Source of the DNA: an uncultured Bryobacterales bacterium
GTDB lineage: Bacteria; Acidobacteriota; Terriglobia; Bryobacterales; UBA6623
Length of the DNA: 64,000 nt
NCBI GenBank assembly: GCA_951813065.1
Contig: CATOTH010000003.1
Span: 62,001 to 126,000 of the forward strand
Direction: 5' to 3'
The notes under the pieces are model-generated. The model had not been told where the DNA came from. It ran no database searches and worked only from the letters and a program-made list of their open reading frames with translations. The position numbers and the translations under genes were made by a program. Position 1 is the first letter of the stretch. The number at the start of each line of letters is the position of its first letter. This document shows positions 46,051 to 55,356 of the stretch, piece by piece.

Positions 46051-48231
46051 CTATCGGCCAATCAGGCTATGAGAAGTTCCGGCTAGGCTACCTCCGCCTT
46101 CGGTTGCGGGATCTACGTCTGACGCCACGGTATGGCGCAACCGAAGGCGGCTGCTTCCGAATCGTCTTGCCAGGGCTTCCACATTGGCCATGATCTCTAG
46201 CAGAGCCTCTGCTGATTCCGCGGCAGAATCTGCCGTTGCGGGCCCGGACGTTGGGGAATCTCTTGTGTCGGCTCTTGGGCGGCTCGACGCAAAGAGTAGA
46301 AGGACTTGGTTTCTGACCTGCTCCACCCCAGTGAATACTTCCAGGATGCCTACGACTGGTGACGTGACAGCCGACTCCGGATCGCCCTCCGAGACCGCCT
46401 GATGGGAGGTTCGCGCGCCGATGGCCGGCGGGTCCGTCCCGACGAGAACGCTCTGGAACAAGCGTCGGAGTCGGCCCATTGATGCTTGAAGAGCCGAGAG
46501 GTGATCTCGGAACATGACGTCAATCAGGGTTTGCGAGCGCTTCGAGCGGCTGGCCGCCGATCCCGGCGGATATTGCTCCACCAAACGACGTAGCGACCAC
46601 GCGTGGGCCCAGGCCTCGCCGGACAAGGTGACGACCTCCTCAGCATAGGCGCGGACCCTTGCGCCGGGATCGTCCTGGCTTTGGGCCGGGTCTCCGCCAT
46701 GGTCATGGAAATACGTCTCCAGCCAGTTCCGTAGCGGGAGCCGGTCTCCTGTGATCTGCTCGTTCACGCCATCCACTGCTTCGAAGGACGAATCGACACC
46801 CGCGTCGTCAGCATTCTGATGCGCGTCACCACTGCGGTCCAAGGATTCAACAGCCTCTTCGACCGTCCGCAGATCGTGCGTAAACCATGGGAGCGCATCC
46901 AGGTCGTCAAGAGCCGCAGTCAGTTCCGACTTGCGTTCGGCAGTGCTGACGATGCCTTGAGCGGTGAGGCCTCCCGTCTCGTTTCGGACAACCTCGATGG
47001 GCTCTCCCAAGCAGGCGGCCATGTGGTGCAGAGCATGGCGAACTTCGATCTCGGCAGCCTCCAAGTGGGCCTCGCCGGGCAAGGGAGCAGGTTCCAGCCC
47101 GGAGACGATTGCTCGCGGCGGGGTAGGCGGTCGTCTGGAAACCGGGCTCCGCACCATGCGGTAGTGCGGGAACTCCGGCTCAAAGATGCTAGGAGGCAGA
47201 GCCGCCGCAGGGATCGACTCGAACTCCTCCGCCACGACCCGCAAGTGCACGACCTCATGCGGCGTCTCGAAACGGATCTCGTGCACCCTGGGCCGATGCG
47301 TCTGGGGATCGACCTCCATCAGGAACTCCACCGAAAGATCCTGCCCCGCTCGTCGGGCGGAAAGCCGCAGCACTTCGCCTCCATCGCGGATTCCGGCCCG
47401 TTCCAAGATCAGCACGACGCCCTCCCTGTCCGCAAAGGATGCCAGTTCCCTTGTCAACGACAGAGGCTGCCAGTCCCGGCTCTCCAACCACCGCATGAAA
47501 CCGGTCTCAAGCTGCTCAACCGCCATTCCGTTCTGGTTGAGGTCGACCACGGAGGTCAGTTTGGCAACTCGGCTGGCTTCCCTGACGGCCTGTGGCGCAA
47601 CTCCGGCGTCATAGATGTAGCCTTTGCTCTGCGCAGGACGATACACCGCATGTCTCAAGGTGCCGGTCGGACCGATCCAGCGGGTCACGGACCGCTTGCC
47701 CTTCGGGTCCGAGACGATCTGGAGGCGGCTACTGATCTGCCTTGATCGCGGCTTGATCTGATTGAACTCGACGCTGAACACTTGCCGGACCGATTGCTGG
47801 TAGATCTCGGCTTCGGTGCCTTCGACCAAGGCGATGACTTCCGTCGCCTCCGGTATGGTGGGTTTCGAACTTAAGTACCACGCTCCGAACGAGAGAAGCA
47901 TGAGAGCGAGCCCGACCGAGGCGGCCGGCAGCGAGCGCCCAGAAACGCCGAGGAGGACGCCCGGCTTCGACGCGGCTACCAGTTCCCGGTCAATCTGCCG
48001 CGTGCCCGCCGCGATCCGGAGCTTGGTTTCGACAATCCACTGGGGACTTGGATAGTCCTGCCGGTCGAGGACGGCCGAAACGCCTCGGATTGTTTCCTCA
48101 AGGTCACCCGCCCGTCGGCGGCATGACCAACACAGCCGCAGGTGTTTCTTGACTGCACACTCCTTCCAAGGCGTGAGCTCTCCGTCCAGGTAGGAAAGCA
48201 GTTGCTCGTCACTGCAATGTTTCCGGAACAC
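46051..48231 (-). CDS. Large anti-sigma factor-like zinc-finger transmembrane protein
   Basis: 726 residues from GTG 48231, which overlaps the sigma gene's end by 23 bp. The N-terminus is a ZAS/zf-HC2 domain (C6, H30, C34, C37 in HLRLCWSC), which binds and silences an ECF sigma factor. One membrane helix follows (about 100-118, ASVGLALMLLSFGAWYL). The roughly 600-residue remainder is presumably periplasmic, with an LolA/MucB-like beta region (about 130-340) and a helical, acidic tail. Typical anti-sigma factors are 150-300 residues, so the extracytoplasmic part is exceptional and probably a sensor. Confidence 0.82.
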   Translation of the reverse strand: MFRKHCSDEQLLSYLDGELTPWKECAVKKHLRLCWSCRRRAGDLEETIRGVSAVLDRQDYPSPQWIVETKLRIAAGTRQIDRELVAASKPGVLLGVSGRSLPAASVGLALMLLSFGAWYLSSKPTIPEATEVIALVEGTEAEIYQQSVRQVFSVEFNQIKPRSRQISSRLQIVSDPKGKRSVTRWIGPTGTLRHAVYRPAQSKGYIYDAGVAPQAVREASRVAKLTSVVDLNQNGMAVEQLETGFMRWLESRDWQPLSLTRELASFADREGVVLILERAGIRDGGEVLRLSARRAGQDLSVEFLMEVDPQTHRPRVHEIRFETPHEVVHLRVVAEEFESIPAAALPPSIFEPEFPHYRMVRSPVSRRPPTPPRAIVSGLEPAPLPGEAHLEAAEIEVRHALHHMAACLGEPIEVVRNETGGLTAQGIVSTAERKSELTAALDDLDALPWFTHDLRTVEEAVESLDRSGDAHQNADDAGVDSSFEAVDGVNEQITGDRLPLRNWLETYFHDHGGDPAQSQDDPGARVRAYAEEVVTLSGEAWAHAWSLRRLVEQYPPGSAASRSKRSQTLIDVMFRDHLSALQASMGRLRRLFQSVLVGTDPPAIGARTSHQAVSEGDPESAVTSPVVGILEVFTGVEQVRNQVLLLFASSRPRADTRDSPTSGPATADSAAESAEALLEIMANVEALARRFGSSRLRLRHTVASDVDPATEGGGSLAGTSHSLIGR

Positions 48232-48778
48232 GTTTCATCACCTTGATCGGAACCGGTCGTCGACCTTGGCGCCGGGCCTTGATGGCCTTCTGAAGCTTCG
48301 AAATGGCACGAGCCAGCAGTGTCGCGACTGTCTTGGGGCTGATGCCTAGCTGCTCGGCGATCTCCCGATACTTTAGCGACTGGAAGCGCAGTAGGACAAC
48401 TGCCTCCTCCCGTTCGGTCAGGACTGAGAAGACCGCTGTCACTTCGTCCAGGTCGGCCAATGTGTCGACTGGCCGGTCGGCGGCAGCACAGGTCTCATCC
48501 AGAATGTCACGAGCCACCAGGACCTCGCCACGCTGACGTTGCGAGCGAGCGTGCTTGCGGACTTGGTTCCTGGCCACCCCAAACACGTACGCTGAAGGGT
48601 TCTTGATCCTCTCGCCAAGACAGAGCTTTCGGTACAACACCAAGAAGGCATCCTGGACGATGTCGTCAGCGAGTTCGAGCGAGCCGGTCGCGCGGGCAAC
48701 GTAGCGAAACAACGACGGCCCAACCGATACGAACAGCGACGTTACCAACTCCGACTGTGCCGTGGGCCGCGTTGCCAT
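48209..48778 (-). CDS. ECF-type RNA polymerase sigma factor
   Basis: About 189 residues from ATG 48778 (MATRPTAQSE); an earlier start 42 bp upstream is possible. Region 2 is ELADDIVQDAFLVLYRK followed by RIKNPSAYVFGVARNQVRKH, and region 4 is LTEREEAVVLLRFQSLKYRE with the helix-turn-helix EIAEQLGISPKTVATLLARA. The gene overlaps the anti-sigma gene by 23 bp, so the two are translationally coupled. Target promoters are unknown. Confidence 0.92.
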   Translation of the reverse strand: MATRPTAQSELVTSLFVSVGPSLFRYVARATGSLELADDIVQDAFLVLYRKLCLGERIKNPSAYVFGVARNQVRKHARSQRQRGEVLVARDILDETCAAADRPVDTLADLDEVTAVFSVLTEREEAVVLLRFQSLKYREIAEQLGISPKTVATLLARAISKLQKAIKARRQGRRPVPIKVMKRVPETLQ

Positions 48779-49129
48779 TTGCTCCAAGGCCGGGCGGAGA
48801 GCGCACCCGGACACGCCCACACCTGCTCCATGCTCACGGAAGCTAGCCCTGAATACCTCACCAAGGATAGCAGCGGCCTGCGGCTTCCAGGGTGCAAGAG
48901 GAACGAAAAATCAGATCGGAGTGAAGCGAAGCCGCTTGATAGGCTGTCATCCGAAGGTGGCCTCCCTCAAGTGGCAGCCGTCGCTTCAGTTGGTGCTCGC
49001 CGTCCGCTCGACTGGCCAAGATTCCGTGGCCGACTTCGGGGTGCTGTCCAGAAACGGGCGCCGGGCACCCTCCATCGTGTGTGTTCCCCGCACGCGTCCT
49101 TGTCATGCCGCAAGTCTGTGGTCGAGGGC
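48779..49129. other. Gap between sigma factor and DUF1501 no. 2
   Basis: 351 bp upstream of the sigma gene and downstream of the DUF1501 gene on the same strand. It probably holds the sigma promoter; no confident ECF -35/-10 pair was picked. The part next to the sigma gene is duplicated at 51976-52090. Confidence 0.35.
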
Positions 49130-50602
49130 TCAAGAGAGGATGTCGTCAACGATCTCGCCGTGCACGTCCGTCAGACGCATGTCGCGACCGCTATAGCGGA
49201 ATGTGAGTCGATTGTGGTCGAGTCCCAGCAGATGCAGGATGGTGGCGTGTAGGTCGTGTATGTGGACCTTGTTTTCGACCGCGAAGTAGCCATACTCGTC
49301 AGTCACGCCGTACCGCACGCCGCCCTTGACGCCCCCTCCGGCCAGCCACATCGTGAAGCCGAAGGGATTGTGGTCTCGTCCAGTGGTCCTGTCGAACGCA
49401 GGACCGTTCATCTGGGCAGTCGGTGTGCGGCCGAACTCTCCGCCCCAGATCACGAGTGTCGAATCGAGCAGCCCGCGAGACTGTAGGTCCCTCAGTAGTC
49501 CCGCGATCGGTTTGTCCGTGGCTCGGGCATTGGCCCGATGCCCCTCCTCCAGGCGTTGATGCTGGTCCCAGCGGGTCCTGCCCAGTCTCGTGGGGGTTAG
49601 CACTTCGAGAAACCGAACTCCGCGCTCGACCATTCGGCGCGCCAGCAAGCACTGTCGCCCGAACTCGGCCGTTTCCTCTTGATCTAGGCCATAAAGTGCC
49701 TTGGTGGCCCGGGTTTCGCCTTCCAAGTCCAGCAATTCGGGCACCGCGGACTGCATCCGGAAAGCCAGCTCATAGTTCGAAATAGACGCCTCGATCTCAC
49801 TTGTCGAGCCAAGGTGAGCGACGACCCCGCGGTTAAGCTTCCGAATCAGATCGAGCTTTCCCAACTGCTGGGCTGGGTCCGGTTCCAAAGGCACAATGTC
49901 GGCAATCGGATGTTCGCCGCGGCGAAACAGTGTGCCTTGGTAGGACGCCGGCAGGAAGCCGCTACCGAAGCAGTCCATGCCGCCCGGCGGGATTACGCCG
50001 CTGTCCAGTACAACGAACCCGGGGAGGTCGTTGCACTCGCTCCCCAGTCCGTAGGTTACCCACGCGCCCATGGAAGGGCGCCCCTGAAACCCAGAGCCGG
50101 AGTGAATGAAGTAGTTGGCAGCGGTGTGCTCGGAATGGTCTGCTACGACCGAGTTGACCACGCACAGTTGATCCGAGCACTTGGCCACGTGAGGAAAAAT
50201 CTCGCTGACCCATTGGCCGGACTCCCCATGCTGGCGAAATTCGAAGGGCGACCCGAAGACCCTGTCCGAGATGTTAAACACCGTCGTGGGAAGTTCGGGA
50301 AGCTGGATGGGCCGGCCGTGCTCGATTCGAAGTCTCGGCTTGGGGTCGAAGGTGTCCATCTGGCTGGGGCCGCCGTCCATGAATAGAAAGATGACGCTCT
50401 TGGCCTTTGCGCGGAAGTGCGGGGGACGGGCTGCCATCGGGTGTGTCAGTCTGGCGGATTCGGAACGGGCGCTCTCTTCGGCAGCCATCACGGCCAATGC
50501 GAGGCCGCCGAAGCCGTTGGCGCTACGGGTGAGCCATTGCCTGCGTGTCACTGGCCTCTGGTCTCCAACCGGGATTCCTTGATGGCGTTGCCGTCTGCTC
50601 AC
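49130..50602 (-). CDS. Tat-exported DUF1501 protein, no. 2
   Basis: 490 residues from GTG 50602. The leader VTRRQWLTRSANGFGGLAL is twin-arginine type. The core shows SVIFLFMDGGPSQMDTFDPKP, TAANYFIHSGSGFQGRPSMG, LGSECNDLPGFVVLDSG and WGGEFGRTPTAQM, followed by GRDHNPFGF and a C-terminal LLGLDHNRLTFRYSGRD. This is the longer DUF1501 subtype found beside PSCyt1/PSD1 (DUF1549/DUF1553) genes in Planctomycetota; here no such intact partner is adjacent. Function unknown, periplasmic. Confidence 0.88.
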   Translation of the reverse strand: MSRRQRHQGIPVGDQRPVTRRQWLTRSANGFGGLALAVMAAEESARSESARLTHPMAARPPHFRAKAKSVIFLFMDGGPSQMDTFDPKPRLRIEHGRPIQLPELPTTVFNISDRVFGSPFEFRQHGESGQWVSEIFPHVAKCSDQLCVVNSVVADHSEHTAANYFIHSGSGFQGRPSMGAWVTYGLGSECNDLPGFVVLDSGVIPPGGMDCFGSGFLPASYQGTLFRRGEHPIADIVPLEPDPAQQLGKLDLIRKLNRGVVAHLGSTSEIEASISNYELAFRMQSAVPELLDLEGETRATKALYGLDQEETAEFGRQCLLARRMVERGVRFLEVLTPTRLGRTRWDQHQRLEEGHRANARATDKPIAGLLRDLQSRGLLDSTLVIWGGEFGRTPTAQMNGPAFDRTTGRDHNPFGFTMWLAGGGVKGGVRYGVTDEYGYFAVENKVHIHDLHATILHLLGLDHNRLTFRYSGRDMRLTDVHGEIVDDILS

Positions 50603-51635
50603 ACGGCGCCAGCCTGTACTTGAGATGCCATGGTCACGGGAAGAAACCGCATCAATCTCTCGGCTTCAAGATTCTGGGTGCGAAGAATCGGGGCCCTTCG
50701 AACACGCCAGCGCTCGCCCAGCCGATTGACGGAATGAGCGATACCATCTTCGCAGGCGGTGTGGTGAATCGTTCTGAAATACCTGCTGCCGTCCAGATCA
50801 CCACCAGCGCGGTCCAGCGCGTTCCTACATGAAATAGATTGCTTGAAGCTCGCTCGGAGCGCGTCAGCGGGGGAGCGGTGCCAAGCGACATTCTCAAGCT
50901 CCGAACCGTCCAGTGGAAAGCCTAGAGAATGGGACGGCCTCAGATTGCGGAGTTGGATCGGCGCGGTCTGGCCCATTGAGGCCGAAAGCAGTGAGAGCCG
51001 CACCCGCGTTTCAACCGAGCGCCCACACCGAAAGTTCGTGCTTCGAGCCATGTGCTCGACCATGAATGCGGCCGAAGCCGGCACGAAGGGAACTTCCTTC
51101 GACAGGATCACCATTGTCAAGAAGTACCTTGGGAAGGACCCCTTCCCTACAACTTCCTTCGAATCGAACGCAGAGAGTGCCGCCGGGGCGGGTCAAGGCT
51201 GGAATAGGCTTGGGAGATACTCATCGGTGAAGGTGATGGCACAAATCGCATCCGTTAGCTCTGGATTCTTGCCAACGCAGTTCGAAAATCCCCGCAGTTC
51301 CCGCGCAGAAGCCTCACGTTGCCAACACGGACGGCCGGGTCGCGAGAGTTCCTGGAGGCTCCCGCGCAGTACTGGTGAAGGGACGCTGTTATGGCTGGTT
51401 CACGTTCGACCCAACCATGAATCGCCCGGCGGCCGATAGCTATGGCGGCAACGTTCCGATCTCGGGTGCCACCACCAGCGAGTCGACAGTGCGACTCTGC
51501 AATTCGCCAAGGGCCCACCAGGTGGCACCTCGCTAGCCGTGTAGGTATGCCAACAACACGCGCCGCAAGGGTCGTCTTCGGAGAATGCAAACGATTCGAC
51601 CCCTGCGTCTCTGTTGCTTGAAGCAATGTGGCCAG
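50603..51635 (-). other. 1-kb stretch with decayed minus-strand coding traces
   Basis: No intact gene. On the minus strand one frame has protein-like runs (GKGSFPRYFLTMVILSKEVP and AAFMVEHMARSTNF near 51150-51050, LTDAICAITFTDEYLPSLFQ near 51265-51205) broken by stops. It may be a dead gene, but the family was not recognised. No RNA gene seen. Confidence 0.35.
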
Positions 51636-52090
51636 TTTGATTGCACATTCCTTTCAAGGCGCGAGCTCTCCGTCCAGGCCGGAAAGCAGCTGCTCGTCAC
51701 TTCAATGTTTCCGGAACACACTTCGCCCCGCTGACGTTGCGTGCGAGTGTGCTAGCGGATTTGGTCCTGGCCACCGCAAACGCGTACGCTGAAGGGTTCT
51801 TGATGCGCTTGCCAAGATAGAGTTCTCGGTTCAACGCCAAGAAGGCATCCTGGATGATGTCGTCAGTAATTCCGAACGAGCCGGTTGCGCGGGCAAGGTA
51901 CCGGAACAACGACGGCCCGACCGAGACGAACAGCGACGCTACAAACTCCGACAATGCCGTGGGCCGCGTTGCCATTTGCTCGGATGCGGGGAGCAGAGCG
52001 CACCCGGATCCGGCCACACCTGCCCTTTGCCCACTCTTGCTCCGATATTTCACCAAGCACAGCGGCGGGCTGCGGATTCCGACGAAAAAG
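51636..52090 (-). pseudogene. Decayed duplicate of the ECF sigma/anti-sigma junction
   Basis: This segment repeats the sequence around 48140-48890 with point changes and a clean loss of about 280 bp. It keeps the sigma N-terminus (MATRPTALSEFVASLFVSVG from 51975), region 2 up to AYAFAVAR, then after a 1-bp loss jumps to the last codons (VPETLK). The deleted part holds the end of region 2 and all of region 4. The start of the anti-sigma gene follows at about 51715-51640 and then loses homology. The product could not bind -35 DNA. Confidence 0.8.
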
Positions 52091-52135
52091 ACGCTGATTC
52101 CAAAGTGAGAGAATCATCCGCACGGAGCGGGAATA

Positions 52136-52513
52136 ATGGGCAGTGCGGGGCCAGTTTACGGTTGGAATGTCCCGCCGGGGCCAAGGAACGCCGGATTCCA
52201 GCCGGGATCCGCGCCTGCACTGCAATTCATGCCGACCGGCGACAAGATGGCCGGAACTGATTCACCCGATTCTTCGAATTGGGAGATTGTGGAGCCCGAG
52301 AGTCAGCCTCGGCAGCCGCGTCAATCTGGCTGCTGCGGCTGCATCGGTTGCCTGGTGGTGCTCGTGACCCTCGCCATCGCCTTCTTTGCCATCGGTGAAC
52401 TGGGATTCGCAGCCATTGGCGCCGTGCTCGGGACACCCGAGATCCTCGTTTTCCTGCTGGCGGGTGTTGCCTTGTGGGCAGTGCTTCGCATCCTGGCCCG
52501 GCTGGTCTCATGA
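52136..52513 (+). CDS. Small putative membrane protein
   Basis: 125 residues from ATG 52136, which has a GGAGCGGG box upstream; ATG 52229 or 52250 could be the true start because the first 35 residues are nondescript. A polar, Pro/Gln-rich segment leads to a Cys-rich patch (SGCCGCIGC) and two hydrophobic helices (LVVLVTLAIAFFAIGEL and ILVFLLAGVALWAVLRIL). No family recognised. Convergent with modC. Confidence 0.5.
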   Translation: MGSAGPVYGWNVPPGPRNAGFQPGSAPALQFMPTGDKMAGTDSPDSSNWEIVEPESQPRQPRQSGCCGCIGCLVVLVTLAIAFFAIGELGFAAIGAVLGTPEILVFLLAGVALWAVLRILARLVS

Positions 52514-52580
52514 CCGGTCCGGAGCATCTCGCAGACGGACTTTCGCTCGTTGCATGGGTCGTCCCGGCCAGTGCGCCTCG

Positions 52581-53729
52581 CTACGGCAGCAGGGAGTCCG
52601 GAGCTTTCCGGACGGACCGGCGCACACCAGGCGCCGGCCGGTCGAATGTAATGCTCTTGACCAGGGCGAAGACCGGCGTGCCTTCGACCAGCGCCAGGTC
52701 CTTCACTGCATCCCGAGTCACGCGCGCCCTCAAGCGGCCCCCACCGATCCCAACCAGCACTTCGGCAAAGGCCGTCTCAGGATCCTCTACCACTCGCTCG
52801 ACGGTCCCGGAGAGAATATTGCGCACGCTGATCGATTCGGGCTTGGCTGTTGCCAATGCGACATCACGAGCCCGAATCCGCAATCTGACCTCGTCCCCAG
52901 GTCGAAAGTCGGCAGCTGGGATCACGATCTCCTGTCCGTGGTGATCCAGGCGCGTCATGCGCAGAGACGGATCCTGGTCGGATACCCGAGCACGCAACAC
53001 GACACCCGTCTCGTAAAGATCGTTGCCTAGATCCAAGTCCATCCGTTCCAGCACTTGGTGGACTGGCCCGCTACAGACGTTCCTGCCCCTGGAAATCACG
53101 ATCATCGTGTCGGACAATCGGGCCACTTCCCGGATGTCGTGACTGACGTAAAGGATCGGGACAGAGAGCTCTTGGTGCAGCCCCTCGAGGTACGGCAGAA
53201 TCTCTTCCTTGGTTCCCTGGTCGAGCCCGGCAAGCGGCTCGTCCATCAACAGCAGACGCGGCTGCGAAAGCAGGGCGCGGCCGATCGCGACGCGCTGGCG
53301 CTCACCTCCTGACAAGTCGCCAGGCGATCGCTCGACTAGGTTGGCAATCCCGAGTAGGTCGATGACATCGTCGAAGCCCAGGACGGGTTGCGTCTGAGCC
53401 CGGCTTCTCCGCTGAGTTCCATACAACAGGTTCCTCCGGACGGACAGGTGGGGAAAGAGGCTGGCCTCCTGAAACACGTATCCGACTGACCGCTGGTATG
53501 GCTTGCGAAAAATCCGCTCGGAATCGTCTTGCCATACTTGACCGCCAACTCGGAGCTGTCCCGGCAAGTGCCGCAGACCAGCCAGGCACCGCAGGATCGT
53601 GGTCTTTCCACACCCCGAGGGCCCGAATATGGCCGTGATCCCGAGCATCGGGGCGCGGAAGGAGACATCGAGGTCGAACTCGCCGAGAGAACCCTCGAAA
53701 CGAGCTTCTATCGCATCAGGGCCGGCCAT
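52581..53729 (-). CDS. modC: Molybdate ABC transporter ATP-binding protein
   Basis: 382 residues from ATG 53729; this start overlaps the modB stop (TGATG), and a longer frame through modB is only an out-of-frame reading. Walker A GPSGCGKTT (36-44), signature LSGGERQRVAIGRAL, Walker B LLLMDEPLAGLD and the switch His in YVSHD are all intact. The C-terminal 130 residues include a TOBE/Mop-like domain (ISVRNILSGTVERV) that binds oxyanion. It energises molybdate (or tungstate) import. Confidence 0.92.
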   Translation of the reverse strand: MAGPDAIEARFEGSLGEFDLDVSFRAPMLGITAIFGPSGCGKTTILRCLAGLRHLPGQLRVGGQVWQDDSERIFRKPYQRSVGYVFQEASLFPHLSVRRNLLYGTQRRSRAQTQPVLGFDDVIDLLGIANLVERSPGDLSGGERQRVAIGRALLSQPRLLLMDEPLAGLDQGTKEEILPYLEGLHQELSVPILYVSHDIREVARLSDTMIVISRGRNVCSGPVHQVLERMDLDLGNDLYETGVVLRARVSDQDPSLRMTRLDHHGQEIVIPAADFRPGDEVRLRIRARDVALATAKPESISVRNILSGTVERVVEDPETAFAEVLVGIGGGRLRARVTRDAVKDLALVEGTPVFALVKSITFDRPAPGVRRSVRKAPDSLLP

Positions 53730-54412
53730 CAGGTCTGTCCCTTTCCCGACCTGCGCTGCAAGAGCATCATCGACAGGATCACGGCGAACGAGAACACCAG
53801 CAAGCCCCCCGCAAGCACATGCGCCTGAGCCCATTGAAGGGTCTCCACGTATTCGTAGATCGCAATCGAGAGCACTCTGGTCTCGTCCGGAATGCTGCCG
53901 CCGATCATGAGGACAACCCCAAACTCGCCGATGGTGTGCGCGAAACCGAGAACGGCTCCCGTCACGAGACCGGGGCGGGCAAGCGGCAGGGCAACGGTCC
54001 AGAATGCGTCCCATGGAGTCGCGCCCAAGGTCGCCGCGGCCTCCAGCGGGCGGTCCCCGAACGCTTCGAATGCGTTTCGTATCGGCTGGACGACAAACGG
54101 AAACGAATACACAACGGAACCCAAGACGATGCCTTCGAACGAAAACGCCAGGGATCGGCCACCAGCCAATCCAGCGAGCCACCCGCCCGGACCTCCCGGT
54201 CCAAGCGCGATGAGCAGGTAGAATCCCAGAACGGTCGGCGGGAGGACCAGCGGCAAGGCCACGACCGCAGCAACCACTTCCTTCCAGCGCGCGCCGGACC
54301 GCGCAAGCCACCAGGCCACTGGCGTGCCCAGCAGCATCAGCAAGAAGGTCGAGCAAGTCGCCAGTTCGAGGGTGAGCCGGATGGGCGACCAAATCTCTGC
54401 GGCATCGAGCAT
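53729..54412 (-). CDS. modB: Molybdate ABC transporter permease
   Basis: 227 residues with about five membrane helices. [20 protein letters not shown] opens the protein, and the EAA-type loop is [37 protein letters not shown] is characteristic of ModB. It lies 8 bp after modA and is stop/start-coupled to modC. Confidence 0.92.
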   Translation of the reverse strand: MLDAAEIWSPIRLTLELATCSTFLLMLLGTPVAWWLARSGARWKEVVAAVVALPLVLPPTVLGFYLLIALGPGGPGGWLAGLAGGRSLAFSFEGIVLGSVVYSFPFVVQPIRNAFEAFGDRPLEAAATLGATPWDAFWTVALPLARPGLVTGAVLGFAHTIGEFGVVLMIGGSIPDETRVLSIAIYEYVETLQWAQAHVLAGGLLVFSFAVILSMMLLQRRSGKGQT

Positions 54413-54419
54413 CGCCGGC

Positions 54420-55214
54420 TCACTTTCCGTGGCCGTAGCCGTACTTGTCCCGGACGGCGTCGGCCTCCGGCCCCCGCAGGAACGCGAGGAACGCCGAAGC
54501 CGCTGGATTGGAAATGCCCCTCCTCAAGAGCACCGCGTCCTGTGCGATCGGGGAGTGCAGACTGTCCGGCACGAGCCATTGCGAACCACTCGAGAGGCGC
54601 GCGACCTGGGAAAGCGCCACCAAGCCCACCCGGGCATTACCGCTGTATACGAACTGGAAGGCCTGAGCGACATTCAGGCCACGAACAATACGCGCCTTGA
54701 CCTGCTCGTAGCTGCCGAGGTTCTTGAGGGTCTCGACCGCCGCCGCGCCGTACGGTGCTAGGACAGGGTCGGCGATGGCAAGCTTCGCGAACTCCCCGCC
54801 ACGCAATGTCTCCGGGCCAGCTATCAGGTCAACATCCATGCTGAACAGTACGATTCTGCCTTGTGCATAGGTAAATCGGCTGCCCGTGACACCTAACCCT
54901 GCCTCAACGGAAATTCTCGCCCGCTCTTGATCGGCAGCGAGGAAAACATCGTACGGCGCACCCTGCGAGATCTGGGTGTAGAGCTGCCCCGTTGAACCAA
55001 AGCTGAAGATCACTTGATGCGCAGTCGCCGCCTCGAACGCGTCGCCGATCTCGATAGCGGCATCACGAAAGTTCGCGGCGGCGGCGATCCTGGCGTCCGC
55101 ACCAGCAACGGGACCAGCGGCGATCGCCGAGCCCAATAGGACTCCTACGGAAAGGGTCGCGGTAGGACCGAGACTGCGCTGTCTCACCACCTTGCATGGA
55201 ACCTTCAAGACCAC
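54420..55214 (-). CDS. modA: Molybdate-binding periplasmic protein
   Basis: 264 residues with a signal peptide (about 1-39, ending AGPVAGADA). [18 protein letters not shown] and [20 protein letters not shown] are the ligand-binding segments of ModA, with Ser/Thr contacts for the oxyanion. [15 protein letters not shown] is the later conserved part. First gene of modABC. No ModE-box or Moco riboswitch was recognised upstream. Confidence 0.9.
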   Translation of the reverse strand: MVLKVPCKVVRQRSLGPTATLSVGVLLGSAIAAGPVAGADARIAAAANFRDAAIEIGDAFEAATAHQVIFSFGSTGQLYTQISQGAPYDVFLAADQERARISVEAGLGVTGSRFTYAQGRIVLFSMDVDLIAGPETLRGGEFAKLAIADPVLAPYGAAAVETLKNLGSYEQVKARIVRGLNVAQAFQFVYSGNARVGLVALSQVARLSSGSQWLVPDSLHSPIAQDAVLLRRGISNPAASAFLAFLRGPEADAVRDKYGYGHGK

Positions 55215-55356
55215 ACTTGGAATCCATCAGTGTACGGCACTGCCTGCAAGGCTGACTCTGGCGGCGCAATGATGTTCGACGGCGGCCTGAGGCAAGTCAG
55301 TTGACCGAGGAATGGGTCCCCGTGTCGCCGCACGTCACCTCGGACGTGCGGCGCCG

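Noticed and set aside
52581..54392. A single 603-residue frame covering modC and much of modB
   Set aside because: Only the part from 53729 is ModC. The rest is an out-of-frame reading through modB, which has its own intact frame.
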